From the NCBI GenBank assembly GCA_014896315.1, contig JADBKP010000002.1, forward strand, positions 103,509 through 167,508: DNA of 64,000 nucleotides, given 5' to 3'. The notes below the pieces were generated by a model, which ran no database searches, was not told the DNA's origin, and saw only the letters and a list, made by a program, of their open reading frames with translations. The translations under genes were made by a program, and so were the position numbers. This DNA is from Limnochordales bacterium (lineage in GTDB: Bacteria > Bacillota > Limnochordia > Limnochordales > DUMU01). Shown piece by piece: positions 48,586 to 57,861 of this stretch (its first letter is position 1; the number at the start of each line of letters is the position of its first letter).

Positions 48586-50115
48586 TCAGGCCGGGATCCT
48601 CGCTTGCAGACGATGCTTAAGAAGCTCACGGAACCGCTCACCTGAGATACGTTCCTGCTCAAGGAGCAGTTCTGCCACTTCCCGGATGAACTCCTGATGC
48701 GGCGCCAGCTTCTCTCGAACTTCCTTCTCAACCTGTTGCAGCACTTCTTGAACCGCCGCGCTCAACTGCTCGTGGCTCAGCAACTCCCTGCTAACAATAC
48801 CCAGTGACGACATGCCACACCAGACCAACTTCTTGGCCAGCTCGCTCCCTTGTTCGAAGTCCCCGGCCGCGCCGGTACTCCGTTCACCCAGCACCAGTTC
48901 TTCGGCGCAGGTTCCCCCGAGGGTGACCGCTATCTGGCGAAGCAGTTCCTGTCGCGTCCACAGATATTGATCATCGGGGGGCGTTTGGCGGGTATAGCCC
49001 AGCGCCTGGCCGCGTGAGGTGACAGTCACCGCTGCCACCGAGCCAGGGTTCTCGAGCTCGCTGATGAGCGCATGGCCCACCTCGTGCACCGCCACCCGCA
49101 GACGCTCTTCCGGCGTAGGCCGCCGGTCGAGCTTCTCGCCCATCATCACCTTCTCCAGCGCCTCGAAGAAATCCGCCCGGGTGATCTCACGGCGCCTGGC
49201 CCGCAAAGCAAAGATGGCCGCCTCGTTGACGAGACTCTCCAGGTGTGCACCGCTGAAGCCATAGCTCTCCCGGGCCAGTTCGTCCAGATCGACATCGGCT
49301 GCAAGCGGCTTGCCCCGGGTATGGATCTCGAGGATCCGCCGCCTTCCCTCACGGTCGGGCAGTTCCACCCGGACCACCCGGTCAAAGCGGCCTGGTCGCA
49401 GCAGAGCCGGATCGAGCAGGTCGGCCCGGTTTGTCGCCCCCAGGACCAGCAGCCGTACCGGGTCTTCGCTGCGGATGCCGTCCATCTCCACCAGCAGCTG
49501 GTTGAGGGTCTGATCGTACTCCAGGTGGCTGGAATGGCGCCCCCGCTGGCCGCCGATCACTTCAAGCTCATCCAGGAAGATTATGGCGTTATTGCGACCG
49601 CACTCCCGGGCCACCCTTCGCGCCTCGGCAAACAACTGACGAACCCGCTGGGCCCCGACACCGGCGAACATCTCTACAAATTCGGAGCCGCTGGCGGCCA
49701 CGAAGACTGAGTCAGTGTAATTGGCGGCCGCTTTGGCCAGCAGCGTCTTGCCCGTCCCGGGCGGCCCGGCGAGAAGAATTCCCTTGATCGGCCGGATGCC
49801 GAGGTGCGCGGCCTTCTCGTACTCCTTTACAAACTCCAGGGCCTCCATCAGTTCCCGTTTGGCCGTCTCCTGGCCGCCAATGTCATCAAAACAGACGGCT
49901 GGAATCCGCTGGCCGGCGCCTGCCCCGCCCACGACGGTGGCAAAACGTCGTCCCGTTCCCGGCAAGATCCCTCTGTTTATCATGAGGATCAATGCCAGGA
50001 TACCAGCAAAGCCGATGTACGGGAGAAGATTGAGACCGCGAATGTATAAGACGACGGCCGCGGCCAGTATCGCTCCGAGGACCATCTCACGTTTCCACAC
50101 GGGCTGCACCCCCAT
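48586..50115 (-). CDS. FtsH-like AAA+ zinc metalloprotease
   Basis: FDDIGGQETAKRELMEALEFVKEYEKAAHLGIRPIKGILLAGPPGTGKTLLAKAAAN...FVEMFAGVGAQRVRQLF...GATNRADLLDPALLRPGRFDR...HEVGHALI. Confidence 0.92.
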   Translation of the reverse strand: MGVQPVWKREMVLGAILAAAVVLYIRGLNLLPYIGFAGILALILMINRGILPGTGRRFATVVGGAGAGQRIPAVCFDDIGGQETAKRELMEALEFVKEYEKAAHLGIRPIKGILLAGPPGTGKTLLAKAAANYTDSVFVAASGSEFVEMFAGVGAQRVRQLFAEARRVARECGRNNAIIFLDELEVIGGQRGRHSSHLEYDQTLNQLLVEMDGIRSEDPVRLLVLGATNRADLLDPALLRPGRFDRVVRVELPDREGRRRILEIHTRGKPLAADVDLDELARESYGFSGAHLESLVNEAAIFALRARRREITRADFFEALEKVMMGEKLDRRPTPEERLRVAVHEVGHALISELENPGSVAAVTVTSRGQALGYTRQTPPDDQYLWTRQELLRQIAVTLGGTCAEELVLGERSTGAAGDFEQGSELAKKLVWCGMSSLGIVSRELLSHEQLSAAVQEVLQQVEKEVREKLAPHQEFIREVAELLLEQERISGERFRELLKHRLQARIPA

Positions 50116-50680
50116 CGCCCATCCCCGCTATCCCCATCTGGTTAGGAACCGGCGCACGGGGGATTACCGCATAAAGCCAGCCCCGTCCGTCCTGGAGATA
50201 CAGGTAGACATTCTGGCGGTCGACCCAGAGCTCGGCCCGGGACAGACTCGCTTCCTCTTTGGCCCGCACTACCCAGTCGGAGAGTTCGGTAAAGCGTCCT
50301 GTAGCAATCGCTTCCTCCACCGCCAGCCGGAGCTGGTTGTAAGCAGAGATCAGTCGCGGTGTACGCCGGTCAGCAATGGCGATCATGTATCCGGGAAGAT
50401 CGCCGCCATCGGCAGGGCCCAGACGCCGGCTGGCCAGAGTTTCAAGCTGCTGGTAGACTTGCGGCAGATCCACTCCGGCCCGTAGCCGAACCTCGATCAG
50501 TGGGGGTCGCAACTCCCTCTGTACCTCCACGCGTTCCACCCCGGGAACCCTTGCCATCTCCGCTGCCAGAGGCTGCCAGACCCAGCGTTCTTCATAAACC
50601 CACTGCCCTGCTACGGCCAGGGAAAGGAATATAAGGAAGAAACCGCCCACAACGGGCAGGCGCAATTGCTTCCAGGCCAC
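50087..50680 (-). CDS. Uncharacterised single-TM protein overlapping the FtsH-like gene
   Basis: 197 aa: N-terminal hydrophobic segment VVGGFFLIFLSLAVAGQWVYEE then ~170 aa soluble domain; 29-bp overlap with 48586..50115. Confidence 0.65.
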   Translation of the reverse strand: MAWKQLRLPVVGGFFLIFLSLAVAGQWVYEERWVWQPLAAEMARVPGVERVEVQRELRPPLIEVRLRAGVDLPQVYQQLETLASRRLGPADGGDLPGYMIAIADRRTPRLISAYNQLRLAVEEAIATGRFTELSDWVVRAKEEASLSRAELWVDRQNVYLYLQDGRGWLYAVIPRAPVPNQMGIAGMGDGGAARVET

Positions 50681-50819
50681 TTTTTCACCTCTTCCCCGGT
50701 TGAACCGCGGACAGACATCGATACCAGTCTAATTCTAGCGCGGCTCGGGCCGGCTGTCACGCAAATAATCACAATAATCGCAATTTCTCAGCAATTTACT
50801 CTTGCGCCTGCCCGCACTC

Positions 50820-52196
50820 TTAGCACCCTACAACGTCGAGCGGTTCACCCACCCAGTCATAGGGTCGGGCGCCGGTCAGACGGACGCGGGCAAACCGGCC
50901 CGGCAGCAGCTTCTCTGCCATGTCGCCCCGCGCCAGCGGCCTGCGTACCAGTACGTTGCCATCAACCTCCGGCGCCTGCCCCTCCGTCCGGCCCACCAGC
51001 ACCCGCGATGAACGTTCACCCTCAAGCAATACCAGCACTTCCTGCCCGACCCGGGCGAGCCGCCGACGGTAGCTGATCTCTTGTTGCACCCGCATCGCCT
51101 CGGCACGCCGCTCCCGCTTCACCCGTTCGGGAATCTGATCCGGATAGCGAGCGGAAAGGGTCCCCTCCTCCCGCGAGTACGTGAAGATACCGGTATGGTC
51201 GAACTCCATCTCTTGCAGGAAGGAAATGAGGTTGGCAAATTCCTCGTCCGTCTCCCCCGGAAAGCCGACAATGAACGCACTGCGAAGGGTGACACCTGGT
51301 ACGCGCTCCCGGATCCGGGCCACCAACCGCTCAAGGTCGGCCCGTCCGCCCGGTCGCCGCATGCGGGCCAGCACCCGGTCATCCGCATGTTGCAGGGGTA
51401 GGTCGACGTACTTGCAGACATGTGGCAGTTCCGCAATCGCCTCCAGCAGCTGATCGGAGATGGAGGCGGGATATGTGTAAAGGATGCGGATCCAGCGCAC
51501 GCCGTCGATGGCATCGAGCTGGCGCAGGAGGTCTGCAAGCCGCGGTTCCCCGTAAATGTCCGTGCCGTAAGCGCTGGTATCCTGGGCCACCAGAATCAGT
51601 TCTCGCGCTCCGTCTTCCACCAGCCTGCGCGCCTCGGCGACCACCGACTCGATCGGGCGGCTGCGGAGGCGCCCCCGCAGCCTTGGAATGATGCAGAACG
51701 TGCACGGATGGTTGCAGCCCTCCGCCAGTTTGATGTAGGCGGTCGGACGCGGGGTGGAGACAACTCTCGGGAGCTCTTCGGTATAGAGGAAGCTTGGTGA
51801 ACGGCTGGTCAAGACAGGGCGTTCCCCGCTCAAGGTTCGTTCCACTACCTCGACTACCTTGTCCACCTCGTTCGTACCAAAGAACCCATCCACTTCCGGA
51901 AGCTCTGCTGCCAGCTCAGCCGGGTAACGCTGGGCAAGACATCCGGCGACCAGGAGCGCCCGAGCCCTACCTTCTTCTTTGTAGCGGGCCATCTCCAGAA
52001 TGGTATCGATCGACTCTTTCTTGGCCGGGCCGATGAAGGCGCAGGTGTTGATGATGATCACCTCCGCCTGGCCCGGATCTGCTGTTATCTCATAGCCGGC
52101 AGCCCGGAGTAGCCCCAGCATTACTTCGCTGTCTACCGTGTTCTTCGCACAGCCCAGGGAGACTATCCCAACTTTGGCCTTACCCATGACAATCAC
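50820..52196 (-). CDS. rimO: Ribosomal protein S12 methylthiotransferase RimO
   Basis: VGIVSLGCAKNTVDSEVMLGLL...IINTCAFIGPAKKESIDTI...AEGCNHPCTFCIIPRLRGRLRSRP; TRAM-like C-terminus. Confidence 0.96.
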   Translation of the reverse strand: MIVMGKAKVGIVSLGCAKNTVDSEVMLGLLRAAGYEITADPGQAEVIIINTCAFIGPAKKESIDTILEMARYKEEGRARALLVAGCLAQRYPAELAAELPEVDGFFGTNEVDKVVEVVERTLSGERPVLTSRSPSFLYTEELPRVVSTPRPTAYIKLAEGCNHPCTFCIIPRLRGRLRSRPIESVVAEARRLVEDGARELILVAQDTSAYGTDIYGEPRLADLLRQLDAIDGVRWIRILYTYPASISDQLLEAIAELPHVCKYVDLPLQHADDRVLARMRRPGGRADLERLVARIRERVPGVTLRSAFIVGFPGETDEEFANLISFLQEMEFDHTGIFTYSREEGTLSARYPDQIPERVKRERRAEAMRVQQEISYRRRLARVGQEVLVLLEGERSSRVLVGRTEGQAPEVDGNVLVRRPLARGDMAEKLLPGRFARVRLTGARPYDWVGEPLDVVGC

Positions 52197-52219
52197 GTCC
52201 CAACCAACTATAATACGAT

Positions 52220-52256
52220 CAGCGCCCTAGCCTAATATCATTACCCTAGGGCGCTG
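52220..52256. repeat. Perfect 11-bp inverted repeat between rimO and nuoA
   Basis: CAGCGCCCTAG (52220-52230) - 15 nt - CTAGGGCGCTG (52246-52256). Confidence 0.8.
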
Positions 52257-52334
52257 TGCTCCCGCCGGGTCAGCCACCGCGATGATACCCGCACGGAGCA
52301 CGAGGGACAAGGGTGCCGGCAAGCAGAGCTTGGT

Positions 52335-52363
52335 TTGACACCCCCCCGGGCCGGAAGTATAAT
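52335..52363 (+). promoter_or_regulatory. Consensus sigma-A (sigma-70 type) promoter for nuo operon
   Basis: TTGACA (52335-52340), 17-bp spacer, TATAAT (52358-52363); nuoA ATG at 52404. Confidence 0.9.
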
Positions 52364-52403
52364 AACTTTAGATAGAAGTAACTTCATCAAGGGAGCACCA
52401 CCG

Positions 52404-52760
52404 ATGCTCAACGCTTATACTGACATAGCCGTCTTTATGACAGTCGCCATCCTTTTCATTATGATCAGCCTGCTGTTGAGCCGCCTGTTGCGACCGCACC
52501 ACCCTGAAAGCGGAAAACTCGCCACGTATGAATGCGGTAAGACACCCTTTGGAGATGCCCGGGTGCGATTCAAGATTCGCTATTACATTTTTGCGCTGGT
52601 ATTCCTGGTTTTTGACGTTGAGCTCCTCTTTTTATATCCCTGGGCTGTAACCCTCGATGATCTGGGGATTGTCGCTCTGGCGGAAGCAGCTGTCTTCCTT
52701 GCCTTGTTGTTTGGTGGTCTCCTCTACGCCTGGAGAAAGAAGGTGCTCGAATGGCAGTGA
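52404..52760 (+). CDS. nuoA: NADH-quinone oxidoreductase subunit A
   Basis: [41 protein letters not shown]. Confidence 0.95.
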   Translation: MLNAYTDIAVFMTVAILFIMISLLLSRLLRPHHPESGKLATYECGKTPFGDARVRFKIRYYIFALVFLVFDVELLFLYPWAVTLDDLGIVALAEAAVFLALLFGGLLYAWRKKVLEWQ

Positions 52761-53254
52761 TCAGGCTGGACAGCGATGTTGATGGTGCTCCGATACTTCC
52801 TGGCGTAGTAACTACCAGCCTGCAGCGGGTCATAAACTGGAGCCGCAAGTCATCATTGTGGTACATGCTCTTCGGTATTGCTTGCTGTGCCATCGAGATG
52901 ATGGCTACCGGCGCGTCTCGACATGACTTTGACCGTTTCGGTATGATCTTCCGTGCCTCACCTCGCCAATCCGATCTTATGATCGTGGCAGGCACGGTCA
53001 ACGAGAAGATGGCCGATGTCATCCGTACGCTTTACGCGCAAATGGCCGAGCCCCGTTACGTTCTGGCTATGGGTGCATGTGCTACGAACGGCGGTCCATA
53101 CCATGATCTCTACAACGTGGTGGACGGGGTCGACCGGGTTGTACCGGTTGACATATACGTCCCCGGCTGCCCGCCCCGGCCCGAGGCGCTGTTGCACGCG
53201 GTTCTCCGGCTTCAGGAGAAGATCTCGCAGGAGGGGATCAGGCGCACAGCCTGA
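52751..53254 (+). CDS. nuoB: NADH-quinone oxidoreductase subunit B
   Basis: [31 protein letters not shown]...[17 protein letters not shown]...[13 protein letters not shown]. Confidence 0.97.
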   Translation: MAVIRLDSDVDGAPILPGVVTTSLQRVINWSRKSSLWYMLFGIACCAIEMMATGASRHDFDRFGMIFRASPRQSDLMIVAGTVNEKMADVIRTLYAQMAEPRYVLAMGACATNGGPYHDLYNVVDGVDRVVPVDIYVPGCPPRPEALLHAVLRLQEKISQEGIRRTA

Positions 53255-53336
53255 AGTACGGCGCCCGCCCGGCGGGATCTGATTCTGTCTTGCCAAACAA
53301 CCGTATAAGCGGGCATCCGCTAGGAGGTTTTGGAGC

Positions 53337-53891
53337 ATGAGTTTACGAAAGATCAGCAGCGGGTCGGGGAGCAGTCAGCCAGTGCCCGCCCTGATGCCCG
53401 CCCGGGTGGTAGGGGGGGCAGCGCTCGCGGAAAGTGCCGAGCGCCTGCGCCAGGAGCTGCCGCAACTTGAGCCCAGGATCAGACCGGACGGGTGGCTGGA
53501 AATAGCGGTCCCGCGCGACTCGTTGCTTGAAGTGAGCAGCATCCTGCGCGACCGGCTCGGGTATGATTACCTGCTGCTACTCAGCGCTGTTGATTGGAAA
53601 GAGAAGGGGTTTCAGGTTGTGCTCCATCTGCAGAACCTTGCACGGGGCGAAAGGCTCATCGCTACTGTTGACGTACCCCGGGAGGATCCGCGCTGCCCGT
53701 CCGTCGTCTCCCTCTGGCCTACTGCCAACTGGCACGAGCGGGAGGCCTGGGACCTCATGGGCATCCGCTTCGACGGGCATCCGGACCTGCGCCGCATTCT
53801 GTTGAAAGAGGGCTGGCAGGGTCATCCGCTCCGCAAGGATTACGAAGACCACCGCCCGCCTCGCGACCGCCTCCCGCGGCCGGTCCGTTGA
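53337..53891 (+). CDS. nuoC: NADH-quinone oxidoreductase subunit C
   Basis: [40 protein letters not shown]. Confidence 0.94.
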   Translation: MSLRKISSGSGSSQPVPALMPARVVGGAALAESAERLRQELPQLEPRIRPDGWLEIAVPRDSLLEVSSILRDRLGYDYLLLLSAVDWKEKGFQVVLHLQNLARGERLIATVDVPREDPRCPSVVSLWPTANWHEREAWDLMGIRFDGHPDLRRILLKEGWQGHPLRKDYEDHRPPRDRLPRPVR

Positions 53892-55102
53892 GCGTTGCGA
53901 AGGAGGTGTTGATTGTGCCTGATGCTGCTGCAACGGTTTCCGGCGCGACGCGGGAGCAGGACGGGGAGGAAGTCCGGCCGACTGCCCCGGACTCGGAAGT
54001 CGGAGACCTGCACACCGAAGAGATGATGATAAACATGGGCCCGCAGCACCCCAGCACGCACGGGGTTTTGCGGGCGGTGGTAACCATCGACGGCGAGCGT
54101 GTCGTCGACGTGGACAGCGATGTGGGCTACCTACACCGCTGTTTCGAGAAGATCTGTGAAAAGCTGACGTATCATCAGATCATTCCTTACACTGACAGAA
54201 CCGACTACCTGGCCGGCATGACCAATGAGCTGGCCCTTGTGCTTACGGTGGAGAAAGCGCTCGGTCTGGAAGTGCCGCGGCGCGCTCAGTTCATCCGGAC
54301 CATAATGAGTGAACTGCAGCGTATTCACAGCCATCTCCTCTGGTTTGGTACGTTCGGGCTGGACCTGGGCGCGACCACTCCTTTCCTGTACGCGTTTCGC
54401 GACCGGGAAACCATCAGCGACCTTTTCGAAGAGATCACCGGCGCCCGCATGATGTACAACTACATGCGTGTCGGAGGAGTTCGTAACGACGTATCCGCTG
54501 CCTGGGTCAAGAAAGTACGAACCTTTCTTCGGCAATTCCCGGCTGCCTTGCGTGAGTACGACGACCTTCTCACCGGTAACCCAATCCTGAAGGCGCGCAC
54601 CCGTGGGGTGGGCAAGATCAATGCCAGGACCGCGATCGCCTACGGCGCTTCTGGTCCGGTCCTGCGTGCTTCGGGAGTACCATACGACCTGCGCAAGCAC
54701 GATCCCTACCTGGTATACGACGAGCTGGAGTTCGACGTCGCCTGGGCGAGCGAAGGTGATGTACTCGCCCGCTATCAGGTTCGCCTGGAGGAGATGAGGC
54801 AGAGTCTCCGCATCCTGGAACAGGCTCTGGAAGGATTGCCGGAGGGCGAATACCTGGGCAAGGCCCCCCGCATCATCAAGCTTCCGCCCGGCCACTATTA
54901 TGGCCACGTGGAGGGTCCCCGGGGTGAGGTGGGCTGCTACATCGTAAGCGACGGCGACCGCAAACCGTACCGTCTCCACTGGAGGGCGCCTTCCTTCGTT
55001 CACCTGCAATTGCTGCCTCTTATGGCCAGGGGACACCTGATGGGTGACATGGTGGCCATAATTGGGAGCATCGACATCGTTATGGGGGAGGTGGACCGAT
55101 AG
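53888..55102 (+). CDS. nuoD: NADH-quinone oxidoreductase subunit D
   Basis: [63 protein letters not shown]. Confidence 0.97.
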   Translation: MSVAKEVLIVPDAAATVSGATREQDGEEVRPTAPDSEVGDLHTEEMMINMGPQHPSTHGVLRAVVTIDGERVVDVDSDVGYLHRCFEKICEKLTYHQIIPYTDRTDYLAGMTNELALVLTVEKALGLEVPRRAQFIRTIMSELQRIHSHLLWFGTFGLDLGATTPFLYAFRDRETISDLFEEITGARMMYNYMRVGGVRNDVSAAWVKKVRTFLRQFPAALREYDDLLTGNPILKARTRGVGKINARTAIAYGASGPVLRASGVPYDLRKHDPYLVYDELEFDVAWASEGDVLARYQVRLEEMRQSLRILEQALEGLPEGEYLGKAPRIIKLPPGHYYGHVEGPRGEVGCYIVSDGDRKPYRLHWRAPSFVHLQLLPLMARGHLMGDMVAIIGSIDIVMGEVDR

Positions 55103-56139
55103 TGTACCTTGCAGCAACCTCATCCCTCCCCTTGCGGCTCTACCAGTGGACGGAGCAGCTCTTCACCGATCTGGGGCTGCCGCTCTGGTTGCTGGCTGTT
55201 CTCGTCGCAACAGTAAAGGCGGCGCTGATAATTGGTTTCATCCTCATCAACGTGATCTTCCTTATCTGGCTTGAGCGGAAGCTGGGCGGGCACATCCAGA
55301 ATCGCCTCGGCCCCGTCTACACAGGACCATTCGGCCTGTTGCAGACGGTGGCCGATGCCCTCAAGGTGCTGGTCAAGGAGGACATCATCCCTGCTGCCGC
55401 CGACCGGTGGGTCTTCATGGCCGCCCCCCTCGTCGCTTTCGTCCCGTCCGTCATGATCTGGCTTGTTGTCCCCTTCGCCCCCGGAGTGCAGGCCCGGGAC
55501 CTTAATATTGGCACCCTGTATGTGGCCGCCATGACCGGCTGCACCGTACCGGCTCTCCTGATGGCCGGCTGGTCGTCGGGCAATAAATGGTCACTTCTTG
55601 GAGCATTCCGGGCCGGGGCTCAGCTGGTCAGCTATGAAGTTCCGCTCATTCTGGCAACGCTGGCCGTGGTGATGCTGGCCGGCTCTCTCAGCCTGAACGA
55701 CATCATCAGAGCGCAGCAGGAGAGTACCTGGTTTATCTTCCTGCAACCGCTTGGTTTCGTGGTTTATCTGATCTCTGCCATCGCCGAACTTAACCGGACT
55801 CCCTTCGACCTGCCTGAGGCCGAATCGGAACTGGTAGCCGGATTCAATACGGAATACTCCGGATTCCGATTCGCCATCTTTTTCCTGACAGAGTACGCCA
55901 ACTTGCTTGGTTCGTCGGCGATTGCCGCAACGCTCTTTCTGGGAGGCTGGAGTGGCCCATTCCTGCCTCCGTTCGTCTGGTTCCTATTGAAGACGTACCT
56001 GTTTGTTTTCCTGGCGATGTGGATAAGGTTCACGCTGCCCCGCCTGCGGGTCGACCAGTTGATGAACCTGAGCTGGAAGTTCTTGCTCCCGGTGGCACTG
56101 ATAAATGTGCTCGGTACCGGGGTGTTCGTGGCGCTTTGA
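55102..56139 (+). CDS. nuoH: NADH-quinone oxidoreductase subunit H
   Basis: WLERKLGGHIQNRLGPVYTGPFGLLQTVADALKVLVKEDIIP...AELNRTPFDLPEAESELVAGFNTEYSGFRFAIFFLTEYAN. Confidence 0.97.
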   Translation: MYLAATSSLPLRLYQWTEQLFTDLGLPLWLLAVLVATVKAALIIGFILINVIFLIWLERKLGGHIQNRLGPVYTGPFGLLQTVADALKVLVKEDIIPAAADRWVFMAAPLVAFVPSVMIWLVVPFAPGVQARDLNIGTLYVAAMTGCTVPALLMAGWSSGNKWSLLGAFRAGAQLVSYEVPLILATLAVVMLAGSLSLNDIIRAQQESTWFIFLQPLGFVVYLISAIAELNRTPFDLPEAESELVAGFNTEYSGFRFAIFFLTEYANLLGSSAIAATLFLGGWSGPFLPPFVWFLLKTYLFVFLAMWIRFTLPRLRVDQLMNLSWKFLLPVALINVLGTGVFVAL

Positions 56140-56168
56140 GCATCCGTAAAAGGCAGGAGGTGTAACTG

Positions 56169-56750
56169 ATGGGTCTGTGGCAGCAAGTAGCCGATGGGGT
56201 AACCGGGGTGGTAAAAGGGCACCTGGTCACCTTCCGCAACCTCTTTCGCCGCCCGGTAACCTACCGTTACCCGGAAGTCCGGCCCAACCTGCCCGTAGGC
56301 ACCCGGGGCATGCCGGTTCTGCTCAGCGACGATGAAGGAAACCTGCTCTGCACCGCTTGCGAGGTGTGTGCCCGTGAATGCCCGGTGCAGGTGATTCATA
56401 TCACAGCCCACCGGGACGAAAACAAGAAGAAGGTACTGGATGAGTTCGACATCGATATGAGCCGGTGCATGTTCTGCGGCATCTGCGCCGAAGTCTGCGC
56501 CTTCGGGGCAATCGCCATGTCAGATATCTACGAGCTCGCCGACTTTGAGCAGGAGAATCTGATCTATAACAAGGAACGCCTGGCCGAGCTGGGCCGGCGC
56601 CGTAAGGGCCCGATCATCAATTACGGAATCAAGACCGAGGGTAATCCCTATCAGAGCCCGGCGGAAGAGGCGGAAGGATCAGCAGGGACGGCGGATAAGC
56701 CTGCTCAATCCGCCCCGGCTACACCAACCGCAGGAGGAACAAGCAGATGA
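56169..56750 (+). CDS. nuoI: NADH-quinone oxidoreductase subunit I (2x 4Fe-4S)
   Basis: LLCTACEVCARECPVQVIHI and SRCMFCGICAEVCAFGAIAMS. Confidence 0.95.
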   Translation: MGLWQQVADGVTGVVKGHLVTFRNLFRRPVTYRYPEVRPNLPVGTRGMPVLLSDDEGNLLCTACEVCARECPVQVIHITAHRDENKKKVLDEFDIDMSRCMFCGICAEVCAFGAIAMSDIYELADFEQENLIYNKERLAELGRRRKGPIINYGIKTEGNPYQSPAEEAEGSAGTADKPAQSAPATPTAGGTSR

Positions 56751-57427
56751 GTACAACTCTGCTGGTTTTCTTCGCGCTGGCAGCTATCAGCCTCCTTGCC
56801 GCCTGGCGAGTGGTGACCGATCCGCAGATCATGCATGCCGGTCTTTGGATGGGTCTCTGCTTTGTGGGGGTAGCCGGCATCTTCCTGCTTCTCACCGCCG
56901 AGTTCCTGGCCGGCGTCCAGATCCTTGTGTATGTTGGCGCGATCACTACCATCATTCTCTTCGGCATCATGCTCTCCGATGTCGAGGAGGTCCAGCCGCA
57001 GGAGCCGCCCTTTTACCGCTTTCGCCGGCGCTTCGGTCGCTGGTGGCAGCCTGCCCTGCCCCTTCTTGTAGCGGCAGCTTTCCTGGTGGCCCTCTTCACT
57101 ATCTACGGCCAGGCCGGTTGGAGTGACTTGCAGCCCGTTGGACCGGCAGCCTCGACGCCTGCAGGTCTGGACATCCCGGCTATCGGCCACGCTCTGTTTG
57201 GTCCTTATGCTCTTCCGGCCGAGGCGGCGTCGGTTCTACTGCTCTCAGCGCTCCTGGGAGCATTGGTTCTGGCCATGCGCGAAGAGACCTTGCGCGTCTT
57301 TCGGGGATCGCCGGGCAGTTCTCGAGTGTTGCAGCCCGGGTCGGGAATGGCGGGAAGGGAAGTTAACGCAGGTGAGACAGACCACCCCGGTCAGGACGAG
57401 AAGAAGGAGGTTGGAGCGGGCACATGA
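56747..57427 (+). CDS. nuoJ: NADH-quinone oxidoreductase subunit J
   Basis: GVAGIFLLLTAEFLAGVQILVYVGAITTIILFGIML; position. Confidence 0.94.
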   Translation: MSTTLLVFFALAAISLLAAWRVVTDPQIMHAGLWMGLCFVGVAGIFLLLTAEFLAGVQILVYVGAITTIILFGIMLSDVEEVQPQEPPFYRFRRRFGRWWQPALPLLVAAAFLVALFTIYGQAGWSDLQPVGPAASTPAGLDIPAIGHALFGPYALPAEAASVLLLSALLGALVLAMREETLRVFRGSPGSSRVLQPGSGMAGREVNAGETDHPGQDEKKEVGAGT

Positions 57428-57732
57428 TTCCCCTCGGCTACTTTCTTGGCTTCGGCGTTCTACTCTTCGCTCTCGGGCTCTACGGGGTGCTGACCCAGCG
57501 AAGTGCAATCCGCATGGTGATGGCGATCGAGCTGATGTTAAATGCGGCCAACATCAACTTCCTTGCCTTCACCCGCTATCTCTATCCGGATGATCCGCGG
57601 GGTGCGATCTGGGCGATCTTCGTCATGACGGTGGCAGCCGCCGAGGTGGCCGTGGGTCTGGCCGTCATACTGGTGCTCTCCCGTCGTCGCCAAACTATCG
57701 ACGTCGATGCGGCAGAGGAGATGAAACACTGA
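57424..57732 (+). CDS. nuoK: NADH-quinone oxidoreductase subunit K
   Basis: GVLTQRSAIRMVMAIELMLNAANINFLAFTRY...VMTVAAAEVAVGLAVILVL. Confidence 0.96.
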   Translation: MIPLGYFLGFGVLLFALGLYGVLTQRSAIRMVMAIELMLNAANINFLAFTRYLYPDDPRGAIWAIFVMTVAAAEVAVGLAVILVLSRRRQTIDVDAAEEMKH

Positions 57733-57861
57733 CGACCCTTTTGACGGAGTGACCATGCAGGTACTGGCCGGCCTTCGCCGGTTGCCAACATTTTGAACCA
57801 GATAGCAAAGCCCTGCATGAAGCTGGCTCAGATGTTGTCCGCAATGAAAGGATGATGTGGC

